Assembly: GCA_008694505.1 (NCBI GenBank)
Contig: VZDJ01007747.1
Span: forward strand, 29,058,574-29,122,573
Length of the DNA: 64,000 nucleotides
Source: Cyanoderma ruficeps
Lineage: Eukaryota; Chordata; Aves; Passeriformes; Timaliidae
Reading direction: 5' to 3'
This document shows, piece after piece, positions 44,458 through 57,100 of this stretch. The notes under the pieces are model-generated. The model saw only the letters and a list, made by a program, of their open reading frames with translations. It made no database searches and was not told the origin of the DNA. How positions within the stretch are numbered: the first letter of the stretch is position 1; each line of letters starts with the position of its first letter. Made by a program: the position numbers and the translations under genes.

Positions 44458-47400
44458 TAAAACTTACTCATTTCCCTGTGTTTCTAGGTAGTGTTGAAAT
44501 TGCTGCTGGTGAATGCAAAGTGCTCCCTGCCTGCTGCCATATACATGCAGTCATTTAACCATCAGATCCATCCAGCCACCCAGCCCCAGTATCAATTCCA
44601 CCTCATCCCACCCCCGGAAGTCCTGGCCTGTTTTGGAGCTCTGTTCCTCCAGCCCCACCTCCTGCTCTGTCTGTGATTCCTCAATCCCCAGGAACCCAAG
44701 CTTGCAATGTGATGGAGGGAGGGAACAAAACAAAATGTTATTCCCTGTCCCTCCTTTTCCCAAGCTGGGTGAACATCAGCTTGGGGATTCCTTGGTTCAG
44801 CAGCATTGCTATGTTTGAGGGAAAGGAAGAAGAGCTGTCACAGACACAAAGGACTGAAGGCAGAGACGGGGTCCCACCTGAGACACAATGAGCTGCTTGG
44901 GATTTCTTCTTTCCCCTGTCCATGGATAGAGGTGTCAGCTCTGAGGACAGTGAGGACATGCCCAACCTGGCCAAAGGCAGCAATCAAGCCAAGTAGATTT
45001 CCCCAGCATACACCCAGACTCACCTTCTTTCTACTTCCAGCATACAAACCTGTGATTTGAGCCATTGTGCTGTCATTTTCTCCAGGAATGCTCCTTGTGT
45101 CACGCCTGTCCTCAAGCACAGGCCAAAGGATGCTCTGCACCTTGTGGGTGGGAGCAGCCATATGCATCCCACTCTGCTAGGGAGTGTTTGAAACTGTTCT
45201 AGCACAGTCTTTGAGGAAGACAGGGAAATTGCACTGATCAGTATCTTTAAGAATATCTTTTCAGATGATATAACAGGAAGCAAGAAACAAGAGTCAATAC
45301 CTTTTGTTTGTACTATACAGCAACACCAGAGCAAGCCTTCAGTGCCTGAGGCCATTGCATTAGTCAGTTAAAATAGGGCTTAATGCTCTCCTCAGTCACA
45401 TGAGCATCCATTTTCCTAATGTCAATTGTGGCCATGGATTGCCTCACCAAGGGCAGCATTTGGTCCACAAATCGTTTGCATGTCCTATAATTTATGCATT
45501 TTGCATTGTGTAAAAAACCTCCAGTCTATCAGCTGTGGTGTTGGTTTCAAAATATCTGCTCCTGTAATTATCCCAATTGTTTATGTCATGGCAATGTGTC
45601 CTTAGACGTTGAGCCATGTAAAAAGATTGATACACCAGAAGTGTAAATGGCAATTAGGGAATTTCATCAGGTGCTGGGTAAGATACAATGCCTGTGACAG
45701 TTTAATTCTAGCCTTTGCTCTGCTTCCCTTGTTGTCTTGTTGAAACACTCAGATCTCATTTGTTAGGGGAAACTGCTTAGGGACAACTCCATTAAATCAG
45801 TGTGATTACCTTCCAATATGCAAAGTGAGCACTCAGTTCTCTCATATGGATCACGTGTTTTCTTTGTAGTAGAATTGTCATAAAGGGGGTAAAATCTAAA
45901 GAAATTTCTACAAAAATATCATGAGGGAGTTTACACATCCAGTGTCATGCCTCTGGCATGTGGCAACACCAGGAGTGGCCATTAGGTAGTGAAAAAACAT
46001 CCGAATGCAGATAAAGCACTTGCAAGGAAGTACAGCCCGCTGAGATGATGCAACAGAAACGTGGCCTGGCATTCCCTGCTGTGTGTGTGGTATCCTTCCT
46101 TATGCAGTTCTTGAAACAGTGAATTTTTGCTTCACACCGCTCACTATTTATTTTTGAAAGACCTGATGAGATCCCGTGCTATTGACTGTGTGTTTGTTCA
46201 GCTGCTGCCAGTGGTACCACAACAGCCTGCAACCCCAAATAATTTGCTGTGAATCAGAGAGCAGCCTTTCTCAATGGCACGGCCAGTGGCTGTCCAAAGG
46301 ACCTGGGCTGGGATCCCACCACTACATGGTGAGAGGAAGGAAGAGATGATGAAGCATCCAAGCAGCATTTCAGACTAACCAGAACGCTGCACAGGGGTAG
46401 ACCTGGTGCAGTTCAGTGCAGTGTTACAAAGAGTTTGAAACTGGGGGAAGCGAATGTGGCACTTCAGCAGAGACTAAAAAAGAACAGGAACACCAAAAGG
46501 AGCTATGGACAACATGGTTAAGTTGCAGGCAGAGGGGAAGAGGACAGAGAACAGGCAGTGAGCTGAAGCATTGTTTGCACATTTTGAAAGCTTCTGATGA
46601 ATGCAGAGCTCCATGACTTAGCTGCTATTGGTTAAATAGTGATAGGCATTGCTGAACTTTGTCCCAGAAAGTTTGGAAATAGAAAGACGGGTGGCACAAC
46701 ATGTGCCAGTGCCCTGGGTGTGCTTTGATTCCCAACAGACAGCGAGTCATGGAAGGTGATGAATTACAGTATTTATGCATGGGTGCAAGAAGCTCTGAGT
46801 TAGAAATCGTGGGCCCAGGGTACTTCACATTCAGAAGAAGTCAGTCTACACTTTAGTGCAGAAATATTGGTGTAAAAAGAAATACTTCTGCTATCTTCAT
46901 TTCGGTAAAACATGGTGTAATTGGGAACGAGAGATGTTTTTGGGGCTGGTTCCTCAGCTACTGTTGAGCTCATAATTAGGAAGTCTAATAACATTTTCAA
47001 TACTCTTTAACACATTTAGAGAGCACTTTTAATTTCTCTCTGTCCGGTTAATTTTAAGCTCCCTGGGTTATATGTGATTAAGAAAAAAAGAGTAAGATGG
47101 ATATTTCTGCCTGTTAGGAGCCAGCCATCACTCAGGTCACAGGGTATAAGGAGCATTGCAGAGACACTCTGTTTGACAGAGAATACAGGAAGAATCTGAG
47201 CCTAGTACAGTGACACACATAATTTGTGGTGACTCGTCACGCATCCTGTTGCCACAACAGCATTAGCTTGGCTCTTACATGCTTGCCTTCACTAAGGACA
47301 GTCTGTAGCACTCTTCCAGAAAATACCTTGAACCACAGAGTTGCACCAAGAAATTATTTTTATTTTTCTCCATATGAAAGTCTTTCATTCATATGAAAAT

Positions 47401-50055
47401 ATTGGACACACAGGTGCTTTTGTTTAGTGCTCAGGGCTAAAAAAATCTACTCATTTCTTGCACATTGCATTAACTCAGGCCAGATCTTGTCTGAATACTT
47501 ATTTTTCTGCAAGATTCCATGATATGTATATAAATAGATATTATGAAAATATTTTTTAAACTTCTCTTTATTTTTACATTCAATGCATGAGGACAGACAA
47601 GATGAAAATTCATGACAAAATATAAAGACATATTGAAACTGTTAAAAGATAAAGTATTTAAGAGTTTAAAAAAGTATTTTAGAAACGTAGTGCCAAAATT
47701 TCTCATTACAGAAAATTCAAATCTTTTAGAAACGTAGTGTCTAATATCCTTGTGCATTAAGCCATATTATGAAAGTCTGTAGTTGGTTTTTGTCTTTTGT
47801 CTTTAAGAAATCTGTCTCTGCATTACTTACAATCTTTAAGTAACCTATTGATGGAATCAACAGTCTCCATAATACACAGTATACACAGTTACAAACAATT
47901 GAAAAGTTATATTACAAAATATACAGTAGTTCCTTTTTACATTTTTATAGACAAACATTGCATAGTTTTCAAATACGTAATATATAACACAATCACGAGC
48001 CTTTTTCTCTATAAGTTATGAAAAATTCTGTACACTCAAACAATTATAAATAAAGCGTAAATATCTTTTAGTAAGAGTGTGGGGGTGAGTGTACCAGGAC
48101 ATATCATTCTGTATTGAACAGAAATATTTCTTGGAATCTGCTTAACACAATGGCAGAGTATGACCTGGAGCAAAGACAGGAGGTCACAGGGGAGACGTTA
48201 CAATGAGGAACAGTAAAGTACTGATATGCCTGACAATTATTACCCTGGTCCTTTTGTAAGGATTGCTTTCTCACAGTTATTATCACTGTTCTTGATGGCT
48301 TTACTTCAAGAAGCAAAATAAGGTGCATGTTGTTCAAGAAATGAGTAAAAGTAGACTAAAATGTTTCCTCTTTCAATGGGTGGTCAATGGAAACGTAAGA
48401 TTACTTGAAAACAATTCTGGATATTTTTCTCATATTTTTCCCAAAGAAACAGAGCATGGGAAATGCACACTGGGATTTAAAGAAACAGATTCAAAAAGCA
48501 TCCAGAATTGTGAGAATAAAATGACGAAGAATTACTGAACATATAAAAATTCCACTTTAAAAATGAGGTGCTGACAAAATTCTGTTTCAACTATATGAAG
48601 CATAAGGAAAATAACTCTAAAAAGAACATTTGACATAATTCTACTGTTTGCTACTACACTCCAAAAGAGCAGAACTATACCAAAACTAGATGTTTTTGGA
48701 AATTCACTCGGATTCTAAGAATTTTGTCACTGGCTCACAATTACAGAAACAGTTAGAATGTGAGTTTGAATGCAATTTGCAAACACTTAGTTTGTCAGTT
48801 GTAATGTTATTTTTAAAAAGTAAATGAAAACAATTTTCACTTCTAAAATGTATGTATTTACCTGATTGCTGAGTTCCAAGCTCTGCAGAAAACAACTGTT
48901 CAGAAGTAATTGTGTTCCAGCAGCACTGAGTGGCTTTGTTACACTAAGGGTCTTCTCAGCATTTTCATTACACATTTAATTTAAAATTCAGCCACTTAAA
49001 TGGGCTTTAAATAACACTTGGTTTACACTCAGCCACCTAATGTTTTTTTGGAATGTCAGTGTTTGGACTTCAGATATGTCCCATACTCAGTAATATCTAA
49101 GCTGTTGAAAACCAGCAGAAATACTGAGTGCATCTTTGAAATTATCTTCTTCAGACTTTGAAATTATGCCTTCTGTCACCCCATGATTCAGAGCAGTCTC
49201 ACAAGCATTTATTAAAATATCAATAAGGTAAAATTTGAGCACAAACAGCTTCCTACCAAGTATTGCACTACCCATGGATTTGCTAGACATTGTAGTGACT
49301 ACACTCCTTATGGATTTTATTTGGGATTTGCATTGCTACATGTGATTGCCAGTAAAATTCACATTATTTCCAAGTAGGGTGGTTCAGAGCACAAAGGGGA
49401 AGTGAAAACCCCTTTCTCTCCAGTAAACGTTACCAGATGCCCTGTGCTAGCCATAATCTGCTGTGTCGGCTCCCTCTGTTGTAGGTGTAAATGTAGGTCT
49501 AAAGCCAGTCTCCACTGCTACTCTGAAAACTCCTTTTGTGGCTCAGGCAAATGGAGCCGCAGCTGCACACAGATCTCCTGGCATCAGCCCAGGCTGCCAC
49601 AGCTCTCTCCTCTCCTACCACGGCCACTTGTCCTCCTTCCTGCACTAGTCCATAGCTGTGGGATTACATGGTGAACAAGACTGAAGAGGACCATGTAGAG
49701 AGAGGAATGGCCACACAATCACATTCTCAGTCAGTCAAGACCTTTGGTAGCGACCCAGTGTCTCCACACGCAACTCTTAACATTCAGTGGGCAGAGGGAG
49801 CAGCAATTACTTTTATGGTCTTCAGCCTGAGATAACAAAAGATTATAGCTCCTGTTCCCACTGTTAGAGGAGACAGAGAGGGCTCCAAATGGACTTTTGT
49901 GCACACTTATGCCAGAGCAGGACTCCAAGAGCTTCTGAAGGATGTCCCAGCATTGCATTTTCCTTCACACACACATGGAATAGATTTTGTCTATTCTAGA
50001 AAAGCTACTGTTTTCCATTAGGACGACTGCAGACAGGCCAATGAAAACATTAGGA
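44458..50055. other. Intergenic / possible distal SLC34A2 3' UTR
   Basis: No gene, RNA or CR1 element recognised. Human SLC34A2 mRNA has a long 3' UTR, so part of 48000-50000 may be transcribed on the minus strand. Minus-strand AATAAA motifs exist at 49208-49213 and near 47360 and 47565. Confidence 0.35.
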
Positions 50056-50135
50056 TTCTTTTTTTTCCCCTCTTTTTTTTCCTCTTTTCTTTCTTTTTTT
50101 TCCTTTTCTTTCTTTTTTTTTTTTCTTTTTTTTTT
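50056..50135. repeat. 80-bp pyrimidine-only tract
   Basis: Plus strand is exclusively T and C (runs of T broken by CC, CTC). Read on the minus strand it is a polypurine tract downstream of the SLC34A2 stop. Confidence 0.85.
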
Positions 50136-50217
50136 AAATTTTCAAAGGCTTTTTAGGTATAATGAAGTAATTTCTGTTGAGTGAGTAGGTCAGAAAGGCT
50201 GTTCTACAAGTGCATTG

Positions 50218-50223
50218 TTTATT
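50218..50223 (-). terminator. Candidate proximal poly(A) signal of SLC34A2
   Basis: AATAAA on the minus strand 325 bp after the stop codon. It would give a short 3' UTR; more distal signals exist, so this is only one possibility. Confidence 0.35.
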
Positions 50224-50547
50224 GGTTTTTTAAGTTTGAATTGATTGCCACTTCTTTTCATCCCTCTTTTCATGGGACTACATGGGATTTCCTTTGTTTG
50301 CTACTGGTAACATTGGAGGAAGGTACCACATAGTAGATCCTCTGTAGAGCAAATTAACTTTGCAACTGAGCATAGATTTTCTAGGGACTCTGTCAAGCTT
50401 GTTTGACTCCCTTCCTTGATGAGTGATGTATCACTGGCTTCAGAAACCTAACAAAATGTTCACTCTGTCCTCAGTGCAAAGGTCCAAGGTGGTTTTGATG
50501 AGCCTGGCTGTCCTGTGTTGTATCTGCTAATATGCATGGATCCAATA

Positions 50548-51123
50548 CTATAAGGCTGTGTTGTTTGTGCCTGTTTTGTCAACACAAGCTACAGCTGGTG
50601 CCCTTCTTCCACCTCTTTCTTCATCAGCCATTGCCATGGTGTTTTCATAAACTTCCATAGTTTTTAGCTGCTTGTCTTTGGCACCCTCCTGTTCAGCATT
50701 GACTTTGCAACATTTGCAGAAGCCACAGCAGTGTTTCCCACAAAAAGCAAGTGAAGACATAAGCATATTGTCCCAGGGCTCTAGGGAGTGCATCCAGACA
50801 GGTAGGAAATCCCAGTTTTGGAGCTTCTCAGGCAGTGAATGTGGTCTCCTTTTCTGCATAACATTAATTACAACCACAGCAATAAAAAGAGCAAACAGGG
50901 GAAGGCAAACACCCAAAAGGACTGGCCAGCCTGCCAGTGACAGACCAAACACAAACAAAGGCAAAAGAAAGAAACAGAGAAGAAGATAAAATATAGCAAA
51001 CCATCTGTACTGGGCTGTTATATTTCCCAAGGTCTTGGACATGCGGATTGGCAGGCGGGTATAAGGTATCGGATAAAAAAGAATAATCCCAGAGACATTG
51101 AAGAAAAAGTGGCACAAGGCGAT
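50548..51123 (-). CDS. SLC34A2: SLC34A2 coding exon 12 and stop
   Basis: 576 nt ending TAG (50550-50548). [32 protein letters not shown], two to three membrane helices, [19 protein letters not shown], a six-cysteine cluster (residues 611-622), an acidic tail and the TAL PDZ ligand. Human has a far longer cysteine cluster here. Confidence 0.96.
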   Translation of the reverse strand: MALCHFFFNVSGIILFYPIPYTRLPIRMSKTLGNITAQYRWFAIFYLLLCFFLLPLFVFGLSLAGWPVLLGVCLPLFALFIAVVVINVMQKRRPHSLPEKLQNWDFLPVWMHSLEPWDNMLMSSLAFCGKHCCGFCKCCKVNAEQEGAKDKQLKTMEVYENTMAMADEERGGRRAPAVACVDKTGTNNTAL

Positions 51124-54100
51124 CTGAAAGCAAAAACATTTGAGAAATTCATTAGCTAAAATGCCATTAAATGCCCCTACCCGCATGATAATTACTTCCA
51201 GCTCTCAGGAAAGAGTACTGTTGTCAATAAGGTGTGGGAACCATTGGGTTCTGCATCCATAAATTTTCAATGAAAACATAGGAAACATAAATATGATATT
51301 GGATTTTATGAAAATTAGCTATAAGTTTATAGGGCACTGAGGAGATGCCTGGTAAGGGGACTTTGTATTTGGGTCTTTACAATCCTTTGATTCACATACT
51401 TCAAAAATTTTTAAAACAAAAATTAGCATTAAAAGGCACAGACTTGCTAAATCTTACAGAACTCACTTAGACAGAATAAGCATATCTTGAACAAAACCGT
51501 GCATTGTCTGCTCACCTTATCCTATTTTAATTTTGTAACTGTTATCAGAATAAAGTAAATATGAAAGTACAGAGGTTTATTTATAAAGGTCATTATAAAA
51601 CCAGCACATTATCATGAAATCTGAGCTTTCTCAAGATAGCATCTTCTCATGATTACATCTGTTGCCTAAGGACAATAAAATTACTTCTGTAATTTTCTTG
51701 ATTAATTTTAGCTACTAAAGACATTCATCCTATTCACCAAGGAAACGTCATTATCTTTTAACTCTTTGATGTAAAGCATTCATTCAAGTGTTATTTGCTG
51801 CCAGGTCCTTTACTTGGTGGAAAAATGGGAGGCCAAAACCAGGCTTCCTAATTTTCAAACAGTTTGAGACAAAAGAGAATTCAATAAAACCCACTCAAAT
51901 TACATTTACAATGAGAAAAATAGATGCCATGATGCTCACTGCAACGTTGGGTAGATAGAGAGCTTGCCAGCTTAAGGATTGTGCAACCTTCAGTTAGGGT
52001 ACAGGAGTCCCTGTACTTTTCATGTACATAGTCCCCTGAATACTTTCAGGACTTAGGGTGCTGAGAAGAGAGCTTATAGAAGTCAGTAACCCTCAGAGAA
52101 TCCTCAGTATGTGGGCACTGAACACTAAGCAGCAGTCTCCACCCTCAGGGGTCAAGAGGCTTCCCCTGTCTCAGTTCTGAATCAATTCACACTGATCAAG
52201 GCAATTTATGATACCAAGATTAGCTATATATTGATATTCTGAGACTTTTTAATGCAACCTTTTTGCTCTAGCAGTTGAAGTGAATGCATTGTCATTAATA
52301 ACACGCACAAAATCAGGCACAACATGAACAGCATATTTGCATCACAGCCACTTTTGTCAAGTTTTTCTTCAGAAAAGTTACAACTTCTTAATGAAGTCAA
52401 GCAAGCATTGTTTTATACTGACCTGTAATGAATACTTTAACGTACTCCCAGGACTTGCTAAAGCTGCGAGTATAGCTGTTGTGGTTGTGCCAATGTTGGC
52501 TCCTAAGGTGAGGGGGTAAGAGCGCTCAATGCTTATAACGCCAATGCCTAAGAGAAAAGAAACACGACTGAGCTGGTTTTGGAATGATGGAGAGGATAGA
52601 ACATGGGGATAAAGAGCACAGTATTTACAACTTACCAACAAGGGGTGTAATAGCAGATGTGAAAACAGAACTACTTTGGACAACGAAGGTCATACCAGCT
52701 CCTGCAAGCATAGCCAGGTATCCAGCAAGCCAAGTAAAAGGAAATGGAAAATCTGAAAAAATAGAGGGAGAACACTGCAGTTAACATACCAGAGTGATCT
52801 ATATAACAGTAGCACAGCAGTGAAGACTGTTAAGCACTTAAAATGTAGATATATTGTTTCCATATTGGGTCTCGACAATTTGGGCTCAGTTCTACTCAGA
52901 TTTATCCTGTTTGCTGTGCTCCTTCTTCAGCCTTGCACTGGACACACGTTGAGATGGATACTAGACTACATAGACATCTTGACCCAGGGTAGCATGTGTG
53001 TTGTGATACAATTAGGTACCAGAAATGTTTCTGCAGAGGTCAACACAAAACCTTCTGGGTGTTTTGAGAGCCTTGGTTTCAGCAACCAGGCACCCATTGC
53101 ATGGATCAGATCTTCAGGAAGCTCTGATGACCATCCTGAGAGAATCAAGTTGTTTGTTTTAATTAGTTCCAAGTAGATTATCTCCTAAAAATTCACTTGT
53201 TAATTCTTGCAGAGAACAGCTAATTACACTGATTAGAGAAACTAGGCACAAATGTCCCCTGTAGTCCGCAGATTTATGGAGAGAGCTGAGAAAGGAGTAC
53301 TTCATCAGTTGGGAAGACACAGAGGAACACAGAGCAGATCCCAAATTAAATAAGCAGTAGCTATCAACTATTACTTTCTACCCCTTCAACCACAGCCTAA
53401 GATCTGTTCCAGGGCTGCCTTTCTTTGCTACAGCTCCAAATCTCTCCATTAAAGAGAGTATGAAAGAAACGCAGCCTAGACAAAAAACCCCTAATATTTA
53501 CACTCAATGGATCCGGGCTGAAAAACTGCCTGGACTTCACAGGGAAAGACAGAAAAACACCACTATTCAAGGCTGCCTTATCCTGCTGAAGAGAGGGTTA
53601 GGCAGCAGAACAGGATAAGATTATTTATTACTACAAACTTTTTTCAATTTGCTTTAGAAGGAATATGCAGACCCTGTGCCAGAGCAGGTAATCACAATCT
53701 CAGTACTTCAGTGCTATCTTTTGAGGATGGAAACACTACATTTCTAACAGCTAATGATTATACATCTAGAAACAGAGCCTGGACTTTGGTCTCTAATGCT
53801 GTTAATCTCCTGCATTTCTCAATCAAGCTGTTCACTAATAGATTTTTAGATAAAAGAAAAAAATGTTTGGGAGAAAAAAATTGGGCAGTGTGCATGATAT
53901 TCATTCAATAGTATTTTCTTTAAAATATTCTATATTGTCTTCCAGAACAGGAGACATCAATAAACATGCTCAGTGTCCTTGTCATTCCTGAAAACAATCC
54001 TCAGGAAAAGCAGATAGTTACCAGTGTTGATTGTCTTCTTGATAACACTTGCCACTTGTCCTTTAAGCACAGAGTTTAATAGCTTAACAATCATTATCAA

Positions 54101-57100
54101 ACAGGAGCACAGAACAAGCAGGGACAAAGCCAGAAGGATGAGCCCGATGGCAAGATCAGGCAGGTCTGAGTTTGCAAAGAGGTGTTGGCCTGAAAAAGAA
54201 AAGGAAAATGAATTAGCCTAACCACATTTTTGCCTGTGATCCTAAGCCCAGCTCTGGTTCTCATTCACTCCCCTAAGAAAATTGGATCAAATCATACACA
54301 ACTTGAGGGGTTGATGGAAAGAGGGAAAATGCCACCTTCCTTCCTCCACAAAAGCCATGTGTGGGTGAGGCAGAAGAGGTGCTTCTATAGACATGCTTAT
54401 AAAATACACAGTGGGTACTCCTATGGGGCAGGCAGGAATCACGTGCATGGGAGAGGAGTACAAAGGCAGGAGAAAATTTTGGTGTGCTCCAAGCCACATG
54501 GTGGGTCAGCTTTTCCCAGAGGTGGCTGCATGCCTGAGAAAGGCTGTTGAAAGTCCTGCAGGGCGTGCATAGGGATGGAGGTATCCTAGCAATCATTACA
54601 GCAAAGTAACTGTAGCTCCAAGCCATCTGAACATCGAGGGTGACATGATACTGAAGACCTCAATTACTGGTATTAGGCAGCATGGAAAGAGATCCATCTT
54701 CAGCCAGATACCATGATGATGCTGGTAACTCCAGCTGTGCAGCTAGAACAGAGCACCTCAGGCAGCACCCACAGCAGTGCCATGTGTTCATATCCAGGTG
54801 AGGGCTTCTGGACACATCTCTGAAGTGGTCTGTTAGCACCACTAGAAAGGTATATACTATATACTTTTAAGTAAAGATATGGCAGAGAAGTAGTTCTAGT
54901 ACTTACATTTACTGATATACTCTGTTTCAGTTACATTCATGAGGGTCCATGTCGTGTTTCCCGCAGTCCAGCAAAAGTCGGGAGATGTGCAGTTATCAGG
55001 AGATGCAACTGTGACATTCTGCAGTGTCTAAAGATTGCCAGACAAAGCAGATAGTTCAGTCATCTACAATCCTTTATTAAGAGTTCATGTAGAATTTTCA
55101 AGTTTTACTACAACCAAGATTTATCAGCTAAAAAGTCAGAATTGTAATTAATAACATGATAACATTTGCATTATTAAAATAAATGATTATGCTGTTACCC
55201 AAGTCAATCAGTAATTTAAAGGTTAAAATAATTTCCCAAAAATCTTCTACGTTGTAATAATCACAGCACCAAGCCACTAATAACTAAGGAACTTAACTAC
55301 TGATGTGAGTTTTTGTGGAGTGAGGTTCATGTTTGGCTGCAGTTGTGGGACAGTGGCATTCCTTTTCCAGCCAGTGCCACACCTTCCTAGATCAAAGAGA
55401 CCTCTTTACTGACATCTCAATGCAGTTCATGGTCTGATGAGTCCTATAGGACTGTAGGTCAGAATGCTACAACACTAGCACAGCCTCTCTTGCTGGATGA
55501 GCACAAAGTGCTTGAGCTGATTTTCTGTGCCTCAGCTTCCCATGTCAGTAGAAACCGAAGTGTTGCTACTACTTTAATTTTCAAAGTTCTAATGCTAGCT
55601 AAGAGCTTATTACAAGCTGATTAGCTTGTAGTATATGATTGTGGTTTATGTAATATATGATTAGCATTACTAAATTATTGAATTTCTGTGTGTACCACAA
55701 TAGAACCTTCTTTATAAGCCCTCCTAGCTCGGACATACTGCATTCTGACACCAGGTCCATAAGTCATTATGCAGATTAAGGTAGAGTTTGCTGACTGAGC
55801 TGTACTTCCACACGAGAGCAGCTAGCAGCCAAATGGACTCTGAACCATGAGGTATCTTTCCAAAGTGCTTGAAGGATTTTCTTTTGCAGAAATGGGGAAA
55901 GAGAAATCATATATTTTTGCTGGGTACTGCCAACTGACACCTGCATTTGTACCTCTCTCCAGATGATGCAGGTGAGCAAAACTGGCAGTGGATCTAGTCC
56001 CCCCCAGATCTCCACAGACAGACTGGGCTCCAGGCCCCGCCATCCCATCAATCCTTTTGAACACAACACAATCCTGTTTCTCACCTCTCTGAAATTTTTA
56101 CAAACATCTGAGTTTCAAAGCAGCTGCACTAGATCAAAATGTTTGTTTTGCTTTAAACATATGGGGTCTGGATGTATTTATCCTTACCATAAGTCTGTTT
56201 AATAATCTTTGCTATAAATTAGTTTAACCCATTAGGAATGCAAATAATTTAAATTATTATCCTTTCCCCCCCCCACCAAGATCAAATCAAAATTCTGAGG
56301 GTTTCACGTGTTTTTGTAATTTGACTATAAGCTTAAGCAGTAAATACACAGCCAAAATACAGGCAAGCACATAAAAAATTGTGCATCTAGAAATATACAT
56401 TTCCCTCAGCCTGCACCTTCCGTGTAGTTTCTTGTCTCATGTAGGACTCAGGGGCTCAGACCTCCCCAGCTGAGGGTCAGGTTGTGCCTGGGGGGCAGTG
56501 GGGAGCATCAGGCTGGGGCTCTGACCAGGGTCTGGCAGCTCTGCCCCAGCCCAGGCTCCCCGAGGTGACACCCAGAGACCCTACGGGGTAACCTGAGCAG
56601 GGTTTCAGGTGAGCACAGCTCTGCTCCGGCACTATCTCCATAGGTAGCATTTCACTGGCCATCCAGACTGTCATTCAATAGGAGCTGAGCACTTGATTTC
56701 AATCTCCATGGTGTGTCCTTAAGTATCTTCTGCTTCAGGACTTCAGGAATTACTTTTCTATACATGCCAACAAGTAGAATACTCTAATTAGAGAATCAAA
56801 GGATATTTAATGCCATAATTGCTAGTTAGCTGAACAATGCAAACCAAACACTCAGCTCCATAGTTTACCAAAATACTCATTGGTGTGGATTTGGGCAAGA
56901 GATTCCTCCAAGCTGCAGGGCTGCTTGAGTTGAAGAGGGACAGGACACAGCCCCACAGAGGCTTTCTCCAAGGGCAGTTTTCCAACAAAGCTGCAAATAG
57001 CCAGCTGCCACCAGATCGCCCTAACACGCGTAAAACTAAAGCTGATTAGATCAGTAGATAAACGGTGGTTGAAGCAATCTCTTCTCTGGCCTATCCTGCA

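Noticed and set aside
49402..49674. Cysteine- and proline-containing ORF of 90 codons
   Set aside because: No signal peptide, no recognised domain, in the SLC34A2 downstream region; likely chance.
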